Below are positions 1 through 12,100 of a stretch of 64,000 nucleotides of DNA, piece by piece (position 1 is the stretch's first letter; every line of letters starts with the position of its first letter). A program made the translations under genes and the position numbers. The DNA comes from Akebia trifoliata. Taxonomy: Eukaryota > Streptophyta > Magnoliopsida > Ranunculales > Lardizabalaceae. The notes beneath the pieces were generated by a model that saw nothing but the letters and a program-made list of their open reading frames with translations, was not told the origin of the DNA and ran no database searches. The DNA lies in NCBI GenBank assembly GCA_017979445.1, contig CM030706.1, positions 25,708,281-25,772,280 of the forward strand. Reading direction: 5' to 3'.

Positions 1-22
1 TTCGTGCTTGCTTGTTTTACAG

Positions 23-85
23 AACTCCAATGTTGCTCATTACAGAGGTGAATTTCCTGAAAGAGTTGGACAACCTGATTGCCAG
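23..85 (+). pseudogene. CCCH zinc-finger gene, single captured exon
   Basis: A 63-nt exon bounded by a good acceptor (TTTTACAG) and donor (GGTATG). It translates to 21 residues containing GEFPERVGQPDCQ. This resembles the segment that opens a CCCH zinc finger in plant ZFN-type RNA/DNA-binding proteins (pattern YPERxGQPxCQ, followed in intact genes by YYLKTGxCKFG). No matching following exon is seen; the next exon downstream belongs to a glucose-6-phosphate isomerase. The piece is therefore an isolated fragment unless the rest lies left of the window. The family call comes from motif recognition over a short stretch and is only moderately secure. Confidence 0.5.
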
Positions 86-294
86 GTATGTTTCATTTTC
101 GACTGAGATAATTTACCTTTAAGTTGTCATTATACTTGATGATGATATCCCTTTAGGTTTATACATAAAACAAAGTATTGAATTTAAGGCACCCATGTTG
201 AAGTATCCGAGTACTGTAGGATCTGATGGTATGATGGTCCTTTTAGGAATGTGACTATCTTTTGTTAGTAGAGGATAGACACCTTCCAATTCTG

Positions 295-314
295 TAAGGG
301 CGAGGAGTGACCTG
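295..314 (+). repeat. 20-bp direct repeat, left copy, flanking PGI fragment
   Basis: TAAGGGCGAGGAGTGACCTG occurs here and again at 1101-1120, with no mismatch. The PGI exons lie exactly between the two copies. This suggests that the PGI piece was inserted or duplicated at this site. Confidence 0.85.
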
Positions 315-322
315 CTTTACAG

Positions 323-1003
323 GGGAAGTTGTGAGTAACCATGATGAGCTCATGTCCAACTTTTTTGCGCTGCCAGATGCTCTTGCTTATGGAAAGGTAC
401 ACATTGTACCTGTCACAAATATATCGGATACATTTGAAAATCTATTGATATTTTTAATAAAAAAAATATGTTCTGCAATAAATATATATGTTGGAAGTTT
501 AAGTTCTTACTTTTTGCAACAGTGTAGTGATGTTTTCAAAGAGTTTGATGTTATTCCAGTTTAATGAATGAAATATTTATGTTGCTAATATAAATTTGTA
601 TTTATTTTTCTTTCCCCCTTTTTTATTTCTGAGATTTTCAAGTAAAAAGCCTGATCCTCCAAGTTGTAAGAGAACGGAAATCTATGATAATAAAGAATTC
701 TTGAGAATGACTTTGTGGTTGCTTTGTGCTTTATTTTGTATAATCTTATAATGGTTTAAATTGTCATGGTTTTGTACCAAATTCTGGTTCATTGTAGATC
801 CCAGAACAGCTGCTAAGTGAGAAAGTCCCCAAGCATCTTATTCCTCACAAGGTGACATTCTTTTGGCTTGTGTTTCAAAGTCAGACATTACTATATTGGA
901 CTTTAGTCTTCAACTTTTGTATTGCCTTGTGCAGACATTCTCTGGCAATCGACCGTCATTCTGCCTTCTACTCTCCTATTTGAATGCTTACAACATTGGA
1001 CAG
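323..1003 (+). pseudogene. Glucose-6-phosphate isomerase gene fragment, three exons
   Basis: Three consecutive exons of a plant PGI, the enzyme interconverting glucose-6-phosphate and fructose-6-phosphate, are recognisable. Exon a (323-396) reads [18 protein letters not shown]. Exon b (798-851) reads IPEQLLSEKVPKHLIPHK. Exon c (935-1003) begins TFSGNRPSF and ends NAYNIGQ. GT-AG borders are intact and exons b and c are whole codons. The sequence is closer to the cytosolic isoform as I recall it. Intact PGIs have over 500 residues, so about 65 residues remain; neither earlier nor later exons are seen in the window. Retained introns exclude a processed copy. The fragment sits between 20-bp direct repeats and beside an unrelated CCCH exon, which fits transposon-mediated capture. 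Confidence 0.8.
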
Positions 1004-1100
1004 GTTTGTGTGTTGTTTCTCACGCATTTCATTGTCACAAGGACTTTTAGGTCTTAATTGTTCTTTGCTTGGAGCCCATCTGCCTTCAGCTATTGAAATC

Positions 1101-1120
1101 TAAGGGCGAGGAGTGACCTG
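1101..1120 (+). repeat. 20-bp direct repeat, right copy, flanking PGI fragment
   Basis: Perfect second copy of the 20-mer at 295-314. It lies about 100 bp after the last PGI exon. Confidence 0.85.
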
Positions 1121-2969
1121 TCAATAATGAAGAAATCCAATAGCTAGAGTGTGTGCTTAGGTCCTCTAAAAATAGGGCCAACCTTAGAAGAGTGTGTTTT
1201 AATCGTAAAATGTCACTCCATCTCGACCATTCATTTGATAGAGAGCCTCAAAGTTGACTAAATGTGTGTCTTCAAACATCTAGTCGAGTGTTAGAGTTGA
1301 ACTTTCAGCTGTTTAAGTCTCAAAAGTTCAACACTCATAGTTGAAGGTGAATGTTGATTTTAACTTCAATGTTTGGCGTTGCAAAAAGCTTCGACTCATC
1401 ATTGAGAGACAAAAAGAAAGTTATAGGATTAAGGTTCTAAACTAATTGCTTGCATTCAATTCAAGCATCTAAAACCTAAGGTTAGGAATTAGAAGACTTT
1501 GTATTTATTTACTTGCTAGTTTGGGCAGAAGATCAAGGCTATCGTTTCAAAAATCAGAAAAAAAAAAATAAATAAAAAGCCTTATTTTCAAGAAGAATAA
1601 GAGATAGGAGGGGAGCAACTTGTTCAGCTGGAGTGGTGACCATATAGGTGAAACTTGTTCCCTATATGGATTACAAGTGAGATTATGGGAACTGGAGTGG
1701 TAGTAGGTGAGCCTTATTTGTTCCTGCTTGCAATCCCTTCTTTTGAATGTTCATAGCCCTTCATCATTCATGGTTAGTTATTAGTTGTTTATAACTCCAA
1801 GCTTTGTCCTTATCAATGGTGCCGATTATTTTCTATTGTGAAATCTTCTAATCCTATAATCAGTTACATGTAATATACACTTGTTTTATGTTTAGTGTTG
1901 CTCTTTTGTGCTATTGTAAATAACTTAGTAATGGCCGGCTGATGGGTTTGGCTGGCTCAATACTTAATGTTTTGATTTTCTTCCTATAGGTGTATAGTGA
2001 CCCATCTGTTGACCATTTCAAGATGTTCCTCTCCCAGCTGCTGTCATTGCATTGATACTGTGAGTAACATTATTATATCCACATTAAAATAGTTGTAGAC
2101 ATCAGAACCTTTATAACCATTTAAATAATGGAAATCTGAAAACCAATATTATTGTTATTATCATTTCATATTTATGTTTGCACATAAAATTGAAGAATTT
2201 GCTACTATTTGGTTCCTTGGCTTAATATATGAAATTCACCCATTATTTCGTGGCATATTCTATTGACATTTCATGATTAAAATGGTGTTTAAACTCTCAA
2301 TAATTTAAAATTTTGTAATGCATTTATATCACCAATATTTCAATTTATTTATACTTTTTCTCAAGTCATTTACACTATTTGACTCTATCAAGTCATCGAG
2401 GGAATCGACAGGTCCACTCAAGACTCAAATGGATACACTAGACTTCATATTGAGTAGTTATTAACAGTTCATAGTAACAATATATTTTCTTCTATGCTAA
2501 ATAAAATATGCACACTTCATTCTCAAGTGGTTAGGGTGTGAAAGAACTCTTCATTTTTCAGCTTCAATCCAACGTCAACTCATTAACATCCCTAGGGGAT
2601 AGATAGACCATCTTACCCATAAATTAACACTTAAAATAGTTCAATTTCTACTTTTGATGATTATCACACTCCCAACATCGATCCATTATGGTACTTTAGG
2701 CCACTTCCAACATAGAACCATGTTCTAGCACTTTCGGTAACTAAGTTTTAAACTAGTTACTATTGGCATTTGTTTTCCATTATAGTCTTTTCTAAGTATT
2801 AAGCAATGAATATTGGTTGTGGAAACATTGAAGAAGACTTATAAATTGGTGTGGGATTAGTAAACGTTAGTGTGGCAGTATCATCTCTTTTATTATTTAT
2901 TTGTTTTCAATGTATGCAGGTTGGAGGACATAGGTTATATATCTATATCTATATATGTGGAAAAGAAAC
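1121..2969. other. AT-rich non-coding stretch, possible unrecognised exon at 1990-2059
   Basis: No clear gene. A short imperfect inverted repeat (GAGTTGAACTTT against AAAGTTCAACACTC) lies near 1284-1345. At 1990-2059 an acceptor-like TCTTCCTATAG precedes about 70 nt of more GC-balanced sequence that is open in some frames, and a GTGAGTAAC donor-like site follows. I do not recognise the encoded peptide. It could be another captured exon. The rest is featureless. Confidence 0.4.
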
Positions 2970-3541
2970 TTACAGCAGCGGATATTAAGTTTCGCCACTA
3001 TATGTAGCATATTTTATGAATTTAACAATTATTCTATTGCAGCGGATAATACTATCCGCCGCTATATGGTCCATATTTCATTAATTAAACCCTGATATAT
3101 TGCAGCGGATATCATAATCCGCCTCTATATATTCTATTTAATTAATTGAAATTTGATATATTGCAGCGGATCTGAAGCTCCGCCCCTATTCTATTTGATT
3201 AAAACTATCCTATAGCAGCGGATAATAATATCCGCCGCTATATGTTGCATATATTTTTAGTAATTGAAAATTTCCTATTATAGCGGATATGCATTCCCGC
3301 CGTTATATGTTGTATATAAGTATTAATTTAAAATTTGACCTATTGCAGTGGATATGGTAAACCGCCGCTAATGGTATTACCTTCTACAGCGGATACTATT
3401 ATCCGCTGCTGCAGTTAGCGACAGAGGAAGCACCGTCGGATCGTTCTTCCGCTGCTCATCGCCGCAATATCTTTTACCGGCGGATAAATAACCATATAGC
3501 GGCTAAAATATCCGCCGCTGTAGACCAAAAATGTTGTAGTG
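2970..3541 (+). mobile_element. CACTA-type transposon terminus with palindromic subterminal repeats
   Basis: The segment ends in TGTTGTAGTG, the reverse complement of CACTACAACA, which matches En/Spm (CACTA) terminal inverted repeats. Inward of it lie eight units starting near 2974, 3039, 3102, 3162, 3214, 3281, 3343 and 3386. Each pairs GCAGCGGATA with TATCCGCCGC a few bases later, so each is a small palindrome, with unit spacing of about 45-65 bp. Arrays of short subterminal motifs in both orientations are the transposase-binding regions of CACTA elements. No transposase is present nearby, and the matching left terminus is not in the window, so the element is truncated or starts before base 1. 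Confidence 0.7.
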
Positions 3542-4465
3542 TGAGTGGTACAATTCCAGTGCTGAACAATGCGGTACAATGCATTTATTGATTTAGCTTT
3601 CTGCATATTTATTATTTATCTTATCCTGTCTTTTATCATCTATCGTTGGATGATGTTAAGGGTGCAATTTGCCTTTACTCAAATGTGTAATGTTGTTTCC
3701 TGTCAAATGGTGCCCGCATTTAACAATGTTTTTAGATGAAATTGTTCAGGAAATTTTGTTGTCTACTTCAGGTGCATTTTATTAAAATAACCATTAACTT
3801 TCTCAACTTTTATAATGTTCTTCAAATCATCGTTCAAAATATGGACATTTCTATTTCCCAACTGCCATATAATTATTCTAATCCTCCCACAGCATAGCAT
3901 AGATTGGATGGTTAGGATCATAAAACTAAGTCTAGTTTTGTCCTAGATTCCAACGTTGGGACTCACTGAATTGTTGGTTGATCTCACTCACTAGTAGGGG
4001 ATCAAAATTTTTGGCCTTCATGTCTTTGCTCGACATTTACCTTTTCCCATTTATGTAGAACCATATAAACGCAACTTGTATTAGTTTATTATACGTTATG
4101 TGCAATTAATCATTTTTGGTTTTCGTTTATAACATGATTTTGTATTTTATGGATTTTGCTTGTAGGTAACATTCACCAACATTCTCAAACAATTAGGTAC
4201 TTATACTAATCCATGACATGCATTTTAACATGCTTAGTTTTATGGACCATCAACATTATAATCAACTTCATTTATGAATTACTATAAAATCCTATAAGTG
4301 GTTTTCTCAATGCTTATGTGACATTATTATTATTTTTTTAATTCACGGGGCTGATCTCTTGGATGTCTACTGGATTCATCTAAGTCATGGGGTTTTTTTT
4401 TATTATAACTCCTACCACAAGCTAATCGAAGGAAGCGATTGAAGAAGTTATTGAAGTATTTCGTT
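3542..4465. other. AT-rich stretch without recognisable features
   Basis: Only very short ORFs, homopolymer T runs and no recognised motif. I see nothing functional here. Confidence 0.5.
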
Positions 4466-4579
4466 CAATTTGCACTTTGCTGATGTGGTGGTGCGCATGA
4501 AACCATAGATGTTTTTCTCTCTCAATGAAAAAGCATCTATGGTTCCCTATACACCTCCACGTCAATGAAGTGTGAGTTG
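4466..4579. repeat. Long imperfect hairpin (MIRNA-like or small foldback element)
   Basis: The left arm (about 4466-4517) and right arm (about 4527-4579) are complementary over about 50 nt with scattered mismatches. The core is nearly perfect: ACCATAGATG-TTTTTC on the left pairs with GAAAAA-GCATCTATGGT on the right, across a loop of about 9 nt. The outer part pairs GTGGTGGTG with CACCTCCAC, and TGCACTTTGCTGATGTGG with CCACGTCAATGAAGTGTG. A single stem with a short loop and a 21-nt paired core has the geometry of a plant MIRNA precursor. A miniature inverted-repeat element is equally possible. Transcription cannot be judged from sequence. Confidence 0.6.
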
Positions 4580-6132
4580 TGGTCAACCTTGAGGTCAATC
4601 CATTTAATGTAATAGTTGGAGTTATGCTCCCATAAATTTATCAGAGTTCGGTGATTAAAATAAATTTGCTCATTTAGTAAAAGAAAAGCATGAGATGCAA
4701 TGCAATATTATGCATATATATGTGGTACTAGTTTATCGTATTGCAATATTGTATGGAAGGTTGAGATATACAATAGGAAAGATATTTAGAAGGTTAATTA
4801 ATATTATTAATAAGATTCTTTTATAGCAGGAAAGCCAAGGTTAGATATGATTTTCTTTTATTTTTTGGTTCTTGTAATTTTCTATATAAATTTACAAAGG
4901 GTTATTCTAATGATAACCAATTAGTCACATATATTATAATTACAATACCAAAAATTACTCATCTTAATTTATAAGGAGATTAAAACTTCTTATAAAACCG
5001 TCTTGCAAATTATTTGAGAGTATGTTATGTATTAAGAAATGTCAAAGGAGGTAGATAGCACTTATTTACTATGAAGATATATAATGTTCTCTCCTAAGCA
5101 TCAGCATACACTTCCACGCAAGGCGCCATTCTTCTAGCATATATATATATAGAGAGAGATAGATTTCGTTCTTCTCCTCACTGCAAAATGAACACAAGAT
5201 CTCATAAATTAAACAGACATTTTATGGTTCAATTAGAAATTTTTAATCAATATTTTTCCATATGAAAAAAGTTACATAGATTAAAACATTGAATGATTTA
5301 CAAATTCCTCCACCTTTGGTGAATATTTGAGATATACCCCCACCTATTTATGTTTTAAAAATTAATGACATACCCATTTTGACCTCGTTGGCCTTCTATC
5401 ATGACTTGGGCCTTCCCTCATGGACTAATGACAAGGACCTAAATGCCCTTGTCGACATCTAAGACAAAAAAGTTGGAATTTTGTCCCGAGAACCAAGCAT
5501 CTTCAAGCTCTTCAACTCTACTATTAACTATAGTTACCCCCACCCCACCCTACCCTACCCCACAAGAAAATCCTGGCTCCATTCATGAGTAGTACTCCTA
5601 ATAATGTGCACCTTGACAATAATTAATGAAATGATATGAGAATTGAAATGTTGAAACCAGAAATTCGACACTTGAGTTGTGGCTTTACATACTAGGTTCC
5701 TCGGCATGAAAAAATATATTTGTAGTACCTATTGAAAACGAAAATGAAGATCTTATACTCACAAAGAGGTCTACATGACTGACTACATGTTCATAGCCCC
5801 ACATTGTGGCACAAGCCATGAATGTTTGTCCCCACCTACACACCAAAGAACAGACTGATTGGTGATCTAAAGCCATTGGGTTCTATCTTTTTCCATCATG
5901 AACTTAAGATCTCCAATCAGGCCTTCATTTTCGTATGTAGGTTTACCAAGGTGTACTTAGGCGAAACATTAAAGGATCAGTAGGCATCAAAAGTCTACAT
6001 CCGACACTGTTTTCTGTTTTGACTTGCTTTCCCACCATGATCATGATTGAGTGAGAATGGCTATATTTCTAAGAGCGAACTCTAGGCACACATGATGAAG
6101 ATGGCATCTGGAGAACAGAATACGACGCTAAT
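4580..6132. other. AT-rich intergenic stretch downstream of NF-YC
   Basis: This should contain the 3' untranslated region of the minus-strand NF-YC gene near its upper end, but I found no convincing AATAAA-type signal. There is a short (TA)n/(GA)n tract near 5140-5163 and a C-rich tract near 5535-5562. No coding region is recognised. Confidence 0.45.
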
Positions 6133-9100
6133 TCATCCAGCAAACAGATCAGTTGTGCTACTCACAATGTGATAATATTCACCATATGCATTTGAATCCA
6201 CCATAGGAAAATTCATTCCATTAGAGGGATTAGGTTCAGCTGCTCTGCCATTGCATCCACTCTCCTGCTCTTTCTAACAAGAAAATACATTTATTTCGGT
6301 CAGAAACGAAATATTGATCTCAAAATTACTTTCTCACAAAGACTTGCTCTTTCTAACTCGTGTTTAGCACGACTAACTTGACTGGGTTATTCATAAATAG
6401 TGGTAGATAGGATTTATTCTAATAATTTTTATATTGATGCATAAGATCATGATCGCATTATTTAAGAGTTAAAATAGTAGGATTCTATTAAATCCCTTGA
6501 TTTTGATTACAAGCACATCGACAAATGGTAGAATCATGTTACCTGATACAGTTTTCAAATATTTCCGAACCCAGATATATTTATCGTGTGAAAAATTTTG
6601 TAGGGAATATATCTCTATAAAACACCTTTGGTTGTAAGACATTCGATTACGTAACTTTTGAAAAATCAAAGGATATAAAGATAAATTCACAACAAAACTT
6701 TTTGGACTTTTGTATATGTAAATATTTTAAAACTGCATCCCTTTATATGCGAGATCATCATTTTTATAACCAGTGAGATTGGCACTTGGAAAAACCGGCT
6801 ATCTCGTTTTTCATGTTTTGGGAATTAAAATTAACAGTTAGCCGGAATGGAAATTTTGTCAAAAGTTGACCACATTTTGGAAATTTCCCTACATAAAAAG
6901 GAAAAAATAATAAATAAAGAAGTGAACTCTAGCTCTCAACTAATAAATACCTGAATTTCATTATCTCTCGGAATAACGCCAACCAAGATGTCAGGAACCT
7001 CTCCACTGCCTATGGCTTTTATGATATCATTCCTCTGAAGAGTTCTTCTCTTATTATCCTCAGTGTGCAGCCAGGCCCGAAGTGTCAGCTCCAGAATAAA
7101 TAGCTCACAGGCTTTGGAGAAAACAACTGGAGCATCACCACTCACCATCTGTTGGTACAATTTTAAACAAGCCAATATTAACGACCGTCAAAAACTTACT
7201 TAGTTGCCACAAGCTTTTGTATTATACTAATAGAGCTTTGTTTTTAAAACATTGTAACAAATGTCGATTTGACAATTATTCAGCAAGGTCAATTTAGATA
7301 ATTTATATAACAAAAAAAAAATTTGGGAAAATTTTGGGTGAAGGATAGGTCAAAAACAAAAATCTTTGAATTTTGTTAGGAATCCGCAATTAATTGAAAA
7401 AATCACTGATGTTTTCTAATAATCAGAATTTGTTTTCATTTAGGCTCCAAAACACTACCTTGGTTGTCCCTTTTCTAAAGACAGCAAATGCCTTTTGGGT
7501 GAAATTGAATTTTTCTTACATGAAACAGTGCAAAGGTTAGTCAGCCCTTCCGAACCTTCAGAACGCATTTGGAAGACGTTAATTAGATAGTTTTTGAAGT
7601 CATGTTTCTGTAATTTCTTGTCGGGTATTTTATGTATTCTGTTATATAATTAATACTAAGATTTCTTATGTAACACGTAAGATCTGTTAGATATCGATAT
7701 GTGGGTAGTTTTGCATTGGTCCTAATTTGAAAGAAAGAGCCAGACTCTTCATCTTCTCTCATTTTTCATCTCATTTTGTCCCCACACTAAATCCCATTAA
7801 TTTTTTATTTTTTTTTAATTTTCATGAAAATTGGGCCAATTTTGTGACTGTGATCCCAGATGTAACAGGAACATGCTTATAAAAATAATTATTTATCTGC
7901 CTAATATATTATATAGAGAAATTTTCCAAAAGACAATCAACTTTTGACAAAATGCTGATTCTGTGTCACTACTCATTTTTAATTCCCAAAATGTGAAGTT
8001 TGAGATTGCAGGGTTTTCAAGTAACAATCTCACAGGTTTAAAGTGACAATCTCGCAGGTATATATATATTATGTTTTTTCCAAAGTTACATTCTTGTTTG
8101 GCTGTCACTTTGGAAAAACAATTATCTGCGAGATCATCATTTGAAAAACCTGCAATTTCATTGTTCACATTTTGGGAATTAAACTGACGAAATGGTAATT
8201 TTCCCTATATTTTATATGAATCTCTGATTCATATGTACAGTAAGGAAGAACATGGATTAGTAGGTAGGCATACCTTTATGGCTTCATCAGATTTCATTAT
8301 CCTCTTGATCCTGGCTAGAGGAAGCGCATGCTGCTTGAAATCTGAAAGGCAACATCAAATATATTAGTATCACTAAATAACTATATAAAATAGGATTAAT
8401 CTTTGAGGTTAATTATGACTGTCTTTTGACCTATAGAATTCATGTTTCATCATTGCTAATATTTCCAGAGTAGAAAGACATTGCTATCTTCATCAAATTT
8501 TAAATCCACACCCTCCAAAATTTCCATGTTAAACATTTTTTCTAGGGATATATTTTTCTTGGGAATCCCCTTGCATCTCAACAGTAAGTTTGATGATGGA
8601 GGGTGCATGCTAGAGTTTTCTTATTAAAACACGTAACTATGGGCATCCAACAGAGCCGACGGTTTTAGGCCGTTGTGTTTAGCAATTGTTTACATAGTGA
8701 TCAAGAGTCAACATAAAATTACAACTATAATGAAGAGATAATTTGGTGTTCAAGAGCCTTAAAATAAATAGAACTAAAACAAAGCATGTAGAGTGAAACT
8801 TTAGCAATTAATGACTCCCATAGAGGGAAAGAGCCCTTGATATTTGTGATAGCAAATATTTATGAAAATTATTATCTATAAGAGAGATCAAGGAGGATGT
8901 TTTTAATATAATTATAATTAGAATGCTAAAAGTATAGAGAGTTTTATTTGACCAACTCATTCTAAACAAATTAAAAGAAAAAAATTTATAAGAAATTAAT
9001 GTCATGCTTTTATAGAACTGAATCTTGGACAATTAAAAGCTTGCATGTTCATATCATACTCTAGTTCCCAATTTTGTAATAAACTAAAATAAAATAAATA

Positions 9101-12100
9101 AGGATTAAGATGAATCTGCTATGTGAAACAAGGGCCCATTGCAGTCCATGATAGAAGGATAAAAAAGTTGAGGATTATAAAAGAATGAGAGGAAGACCAA
9201 AAGGAGTGTGGAAGGGGGTGGTTACAATTGATTAAAAGGTACTAGAATTATTAGATGGCATGACTTTAGAGCTTTAGTGGTGGTGGTGTGGGTGGTATTG
9301 GTGGAGTAGGTTGGAAGAGAACATGCTTTTAAAATTGTACTAATCGAACCAACATTTGCGCAATTGATCATAACAGGGTCTACCAGGATTCAATTTAGTT
9401 GAAGTAATTTTCATATATTAAATACAACAAACACTATTGAATTTTTTATTTTTTTTGCTAGATACAAACAATATTGATTAAAAGATTGGAGTGCTAAACT
9501 GATGACAAACCCTCAACTAAACAAATACAGCATTGCACCTAGCTTATACTTTAATTTTTGAGAGAGAAATAGACTGATAAAAGATATAAATAAGATGTTG
9601 GAAAATGTAGCATAGTTCAAGAACATTAGAATCTTGGGAATTTGAAGTGCGAAATGAACTTTTTTAAGGCTTCATTTATTCGCACATGTAGAAGTGTTTA
9701 TTGATGGTTACAGGCAAAATAGCCTCCAGAATACAATAAAGCCACAGTGAGAATTTGTAAAAAAGTAAATCAACTGGAGATGTCTCCTTGTGAATTCTCC
9801 TAAAGAAACAATATGTAATCTCCAACATAATAATTTGAGAAATTAAAATGCTTGAGTGAGTTCTTGAAAAGTTGAGTGATTTGGCCTACATGTCAATCTA
9901 ATTTATAGACATTAAGGAATTTTTAAATGTTGCTCATAAATAGACTTTAACAAATGGATATTTCTTTTTATGAATAACCAATAGGTATGTCCATTTATGA
10001 ATAATCAAAAAGTGTAGACATTAATATATATCCAGAAGGATTGGGTTCTTCTTTAAAGATTAGGCGGGAAGATGAGGTGCACAATTGAGAGGAATGGGCA
10101 ATTGAATCAAAGATGAGGTTTTCCGACTAAAATCAATATCTGAAATAAGGGTGATCGTAGATCAGATGCAATATTTAAAGTATATGGAAGGAAGTTAGTC
10201 ATTTATTTCTTTATTTTAGGGAGGAAAGGGTCGATGTAATTGAGAAGAAAGGAGGGTCAATGTAATATGAGAAACACTGACCCATTCCCGACCGAAGGGA
10301 GGGGCTGTATAAAACTCAAATGAAAACTCCCGGGGAATAAGAAGCCCTATGGGGTTGATTTCAAGGTTCAAAAGCGGGATTGATTATCTGGAGCCAACCT
10401 CCTCCCCCTATTGTTTATCACAGATCTCTCTTTTATATTCAAGAGCCGAAGCAAACAAAGGGCTTGGTGGGAGCTAATGGGTACGCCAACATTCCCTACA
10501 ATGTCCAAACCAAGAAGTTTACTCAACACCCAAATAAGAAGAGGTCTATTCGCTGCTCCTATCAACCCAGCATCAACCCAAAAATAAGGGGATATATGTG
10601 ATTAGGGCGGTATGCATGCATGGTCTCCTATACCAAGCTTTTGTATATGTGTATCCGGGTACTCCTTTATCATTCTGTCCAAAAGGAATAGTTCTTTTAA
10701 TTCTATGAATTTTTCTTGAACATTCTTTTCTTGAATATAAGTCAAAAAAGTTTCAGATTGCCTAGCATTCCACCATTAGTACCCCAAGATTCTAGACTTT
10801 TATTAAATGAGAGAGAGATCCACCAGGGCACCATTCATGGATCACAACTATACATACATTTACTGAAATAAAAGAGATGTGGAAATTCAAAAATGGCCAA
10901 ACATTTGCACTCATTCAAAAATTTATTTGATTAGATATTTATAATAAATATATATATATATATTATATCAACAAATCCCCACTTTGATGAATAAATTAAT
11001 AAAATAATAATAATAATCTCTTTAGATATATATTAATAATATCATGGATACAAGAAGTTATCTTTCAATTTAAACATTCAATTAGTGAAAATATCACAAA
11101 GTTCTATAAAAGCCATTGGTGGCCTAGCCTTTAAACCAGGTATTGTCTCCAAATGTTTCAAAACCTATCGTCTTTGTTTTCCCTTCTTTCACTTCTGGTA
11201 TCTAGATATTTAATATCATATTAGCCCAAAGAGGCCCTAATTGGCTCAAGCCTAATTGGTTAAGACCATTCCCATCATCACCTTTCAAAGAACCAATGAA
11301 TCCTCCACGAGCAAGCTCATTATTTGTTCTTTTGTAACTTCCACGACCAAAACTCACTTTCGATCTTATTGGTCTAGTAGTGACCCATGTCCGAGCCTAT
11401 CTACTTAATTTGAGCATAACACATGCACCTTCATCCTTTCTCCTATTATTCAATTCACATATGTAAACTGAATTTATTTTTATTCTTCTCTTTATTTCTA
11501 TATTCACCTTTCGCATTGCACCACTTTATCCCAATCTATACCTACTTGTCTCTATTCTACTCTTCTTAATCCTTCTATCAACAAATCATAAATAAATATT
11601 AATTATATATAAGAAACTTTCCAACAACTGTGTATCGACTTAAAATAAGGAATTGAGCAACTCATCTTTGAAGCTTATAGTTTTTTTCAATCTCATAAGG
11701 ATCATGGATCCCATTAATTTCTCGGAAATTTTAACTGACATTAAATTACTAAAAAAATCTACAATATAAAGTTCTTGAATCCAAATGTTGAGTATCAAAA
11801 TTCAAACCATAGGTCTGAATAGAGCGCTCATGCGTGAGACTCACAAATGTAGGCTGGCAATCAATTCAAGCCATAGTGTGCTAGTAGGAAATGTAGGCAC
11901 CCTTACACACAACAAAGTTAGAGCTTTGTCCCAACAAGTCGAGGTTGAAAAGTTGTAGCGCACCAGTAGTAAGGCCCCTCCTATACGCGTCAGGTTATTC
12001 TTTATGGAGGGTAAAACCCAAACCATAGGTTTGAAGTAGAACGCTCCTGCATGAGAATCGCAAACATAGGCCTAGGGAAATGATAAAGAGCGACATCATG

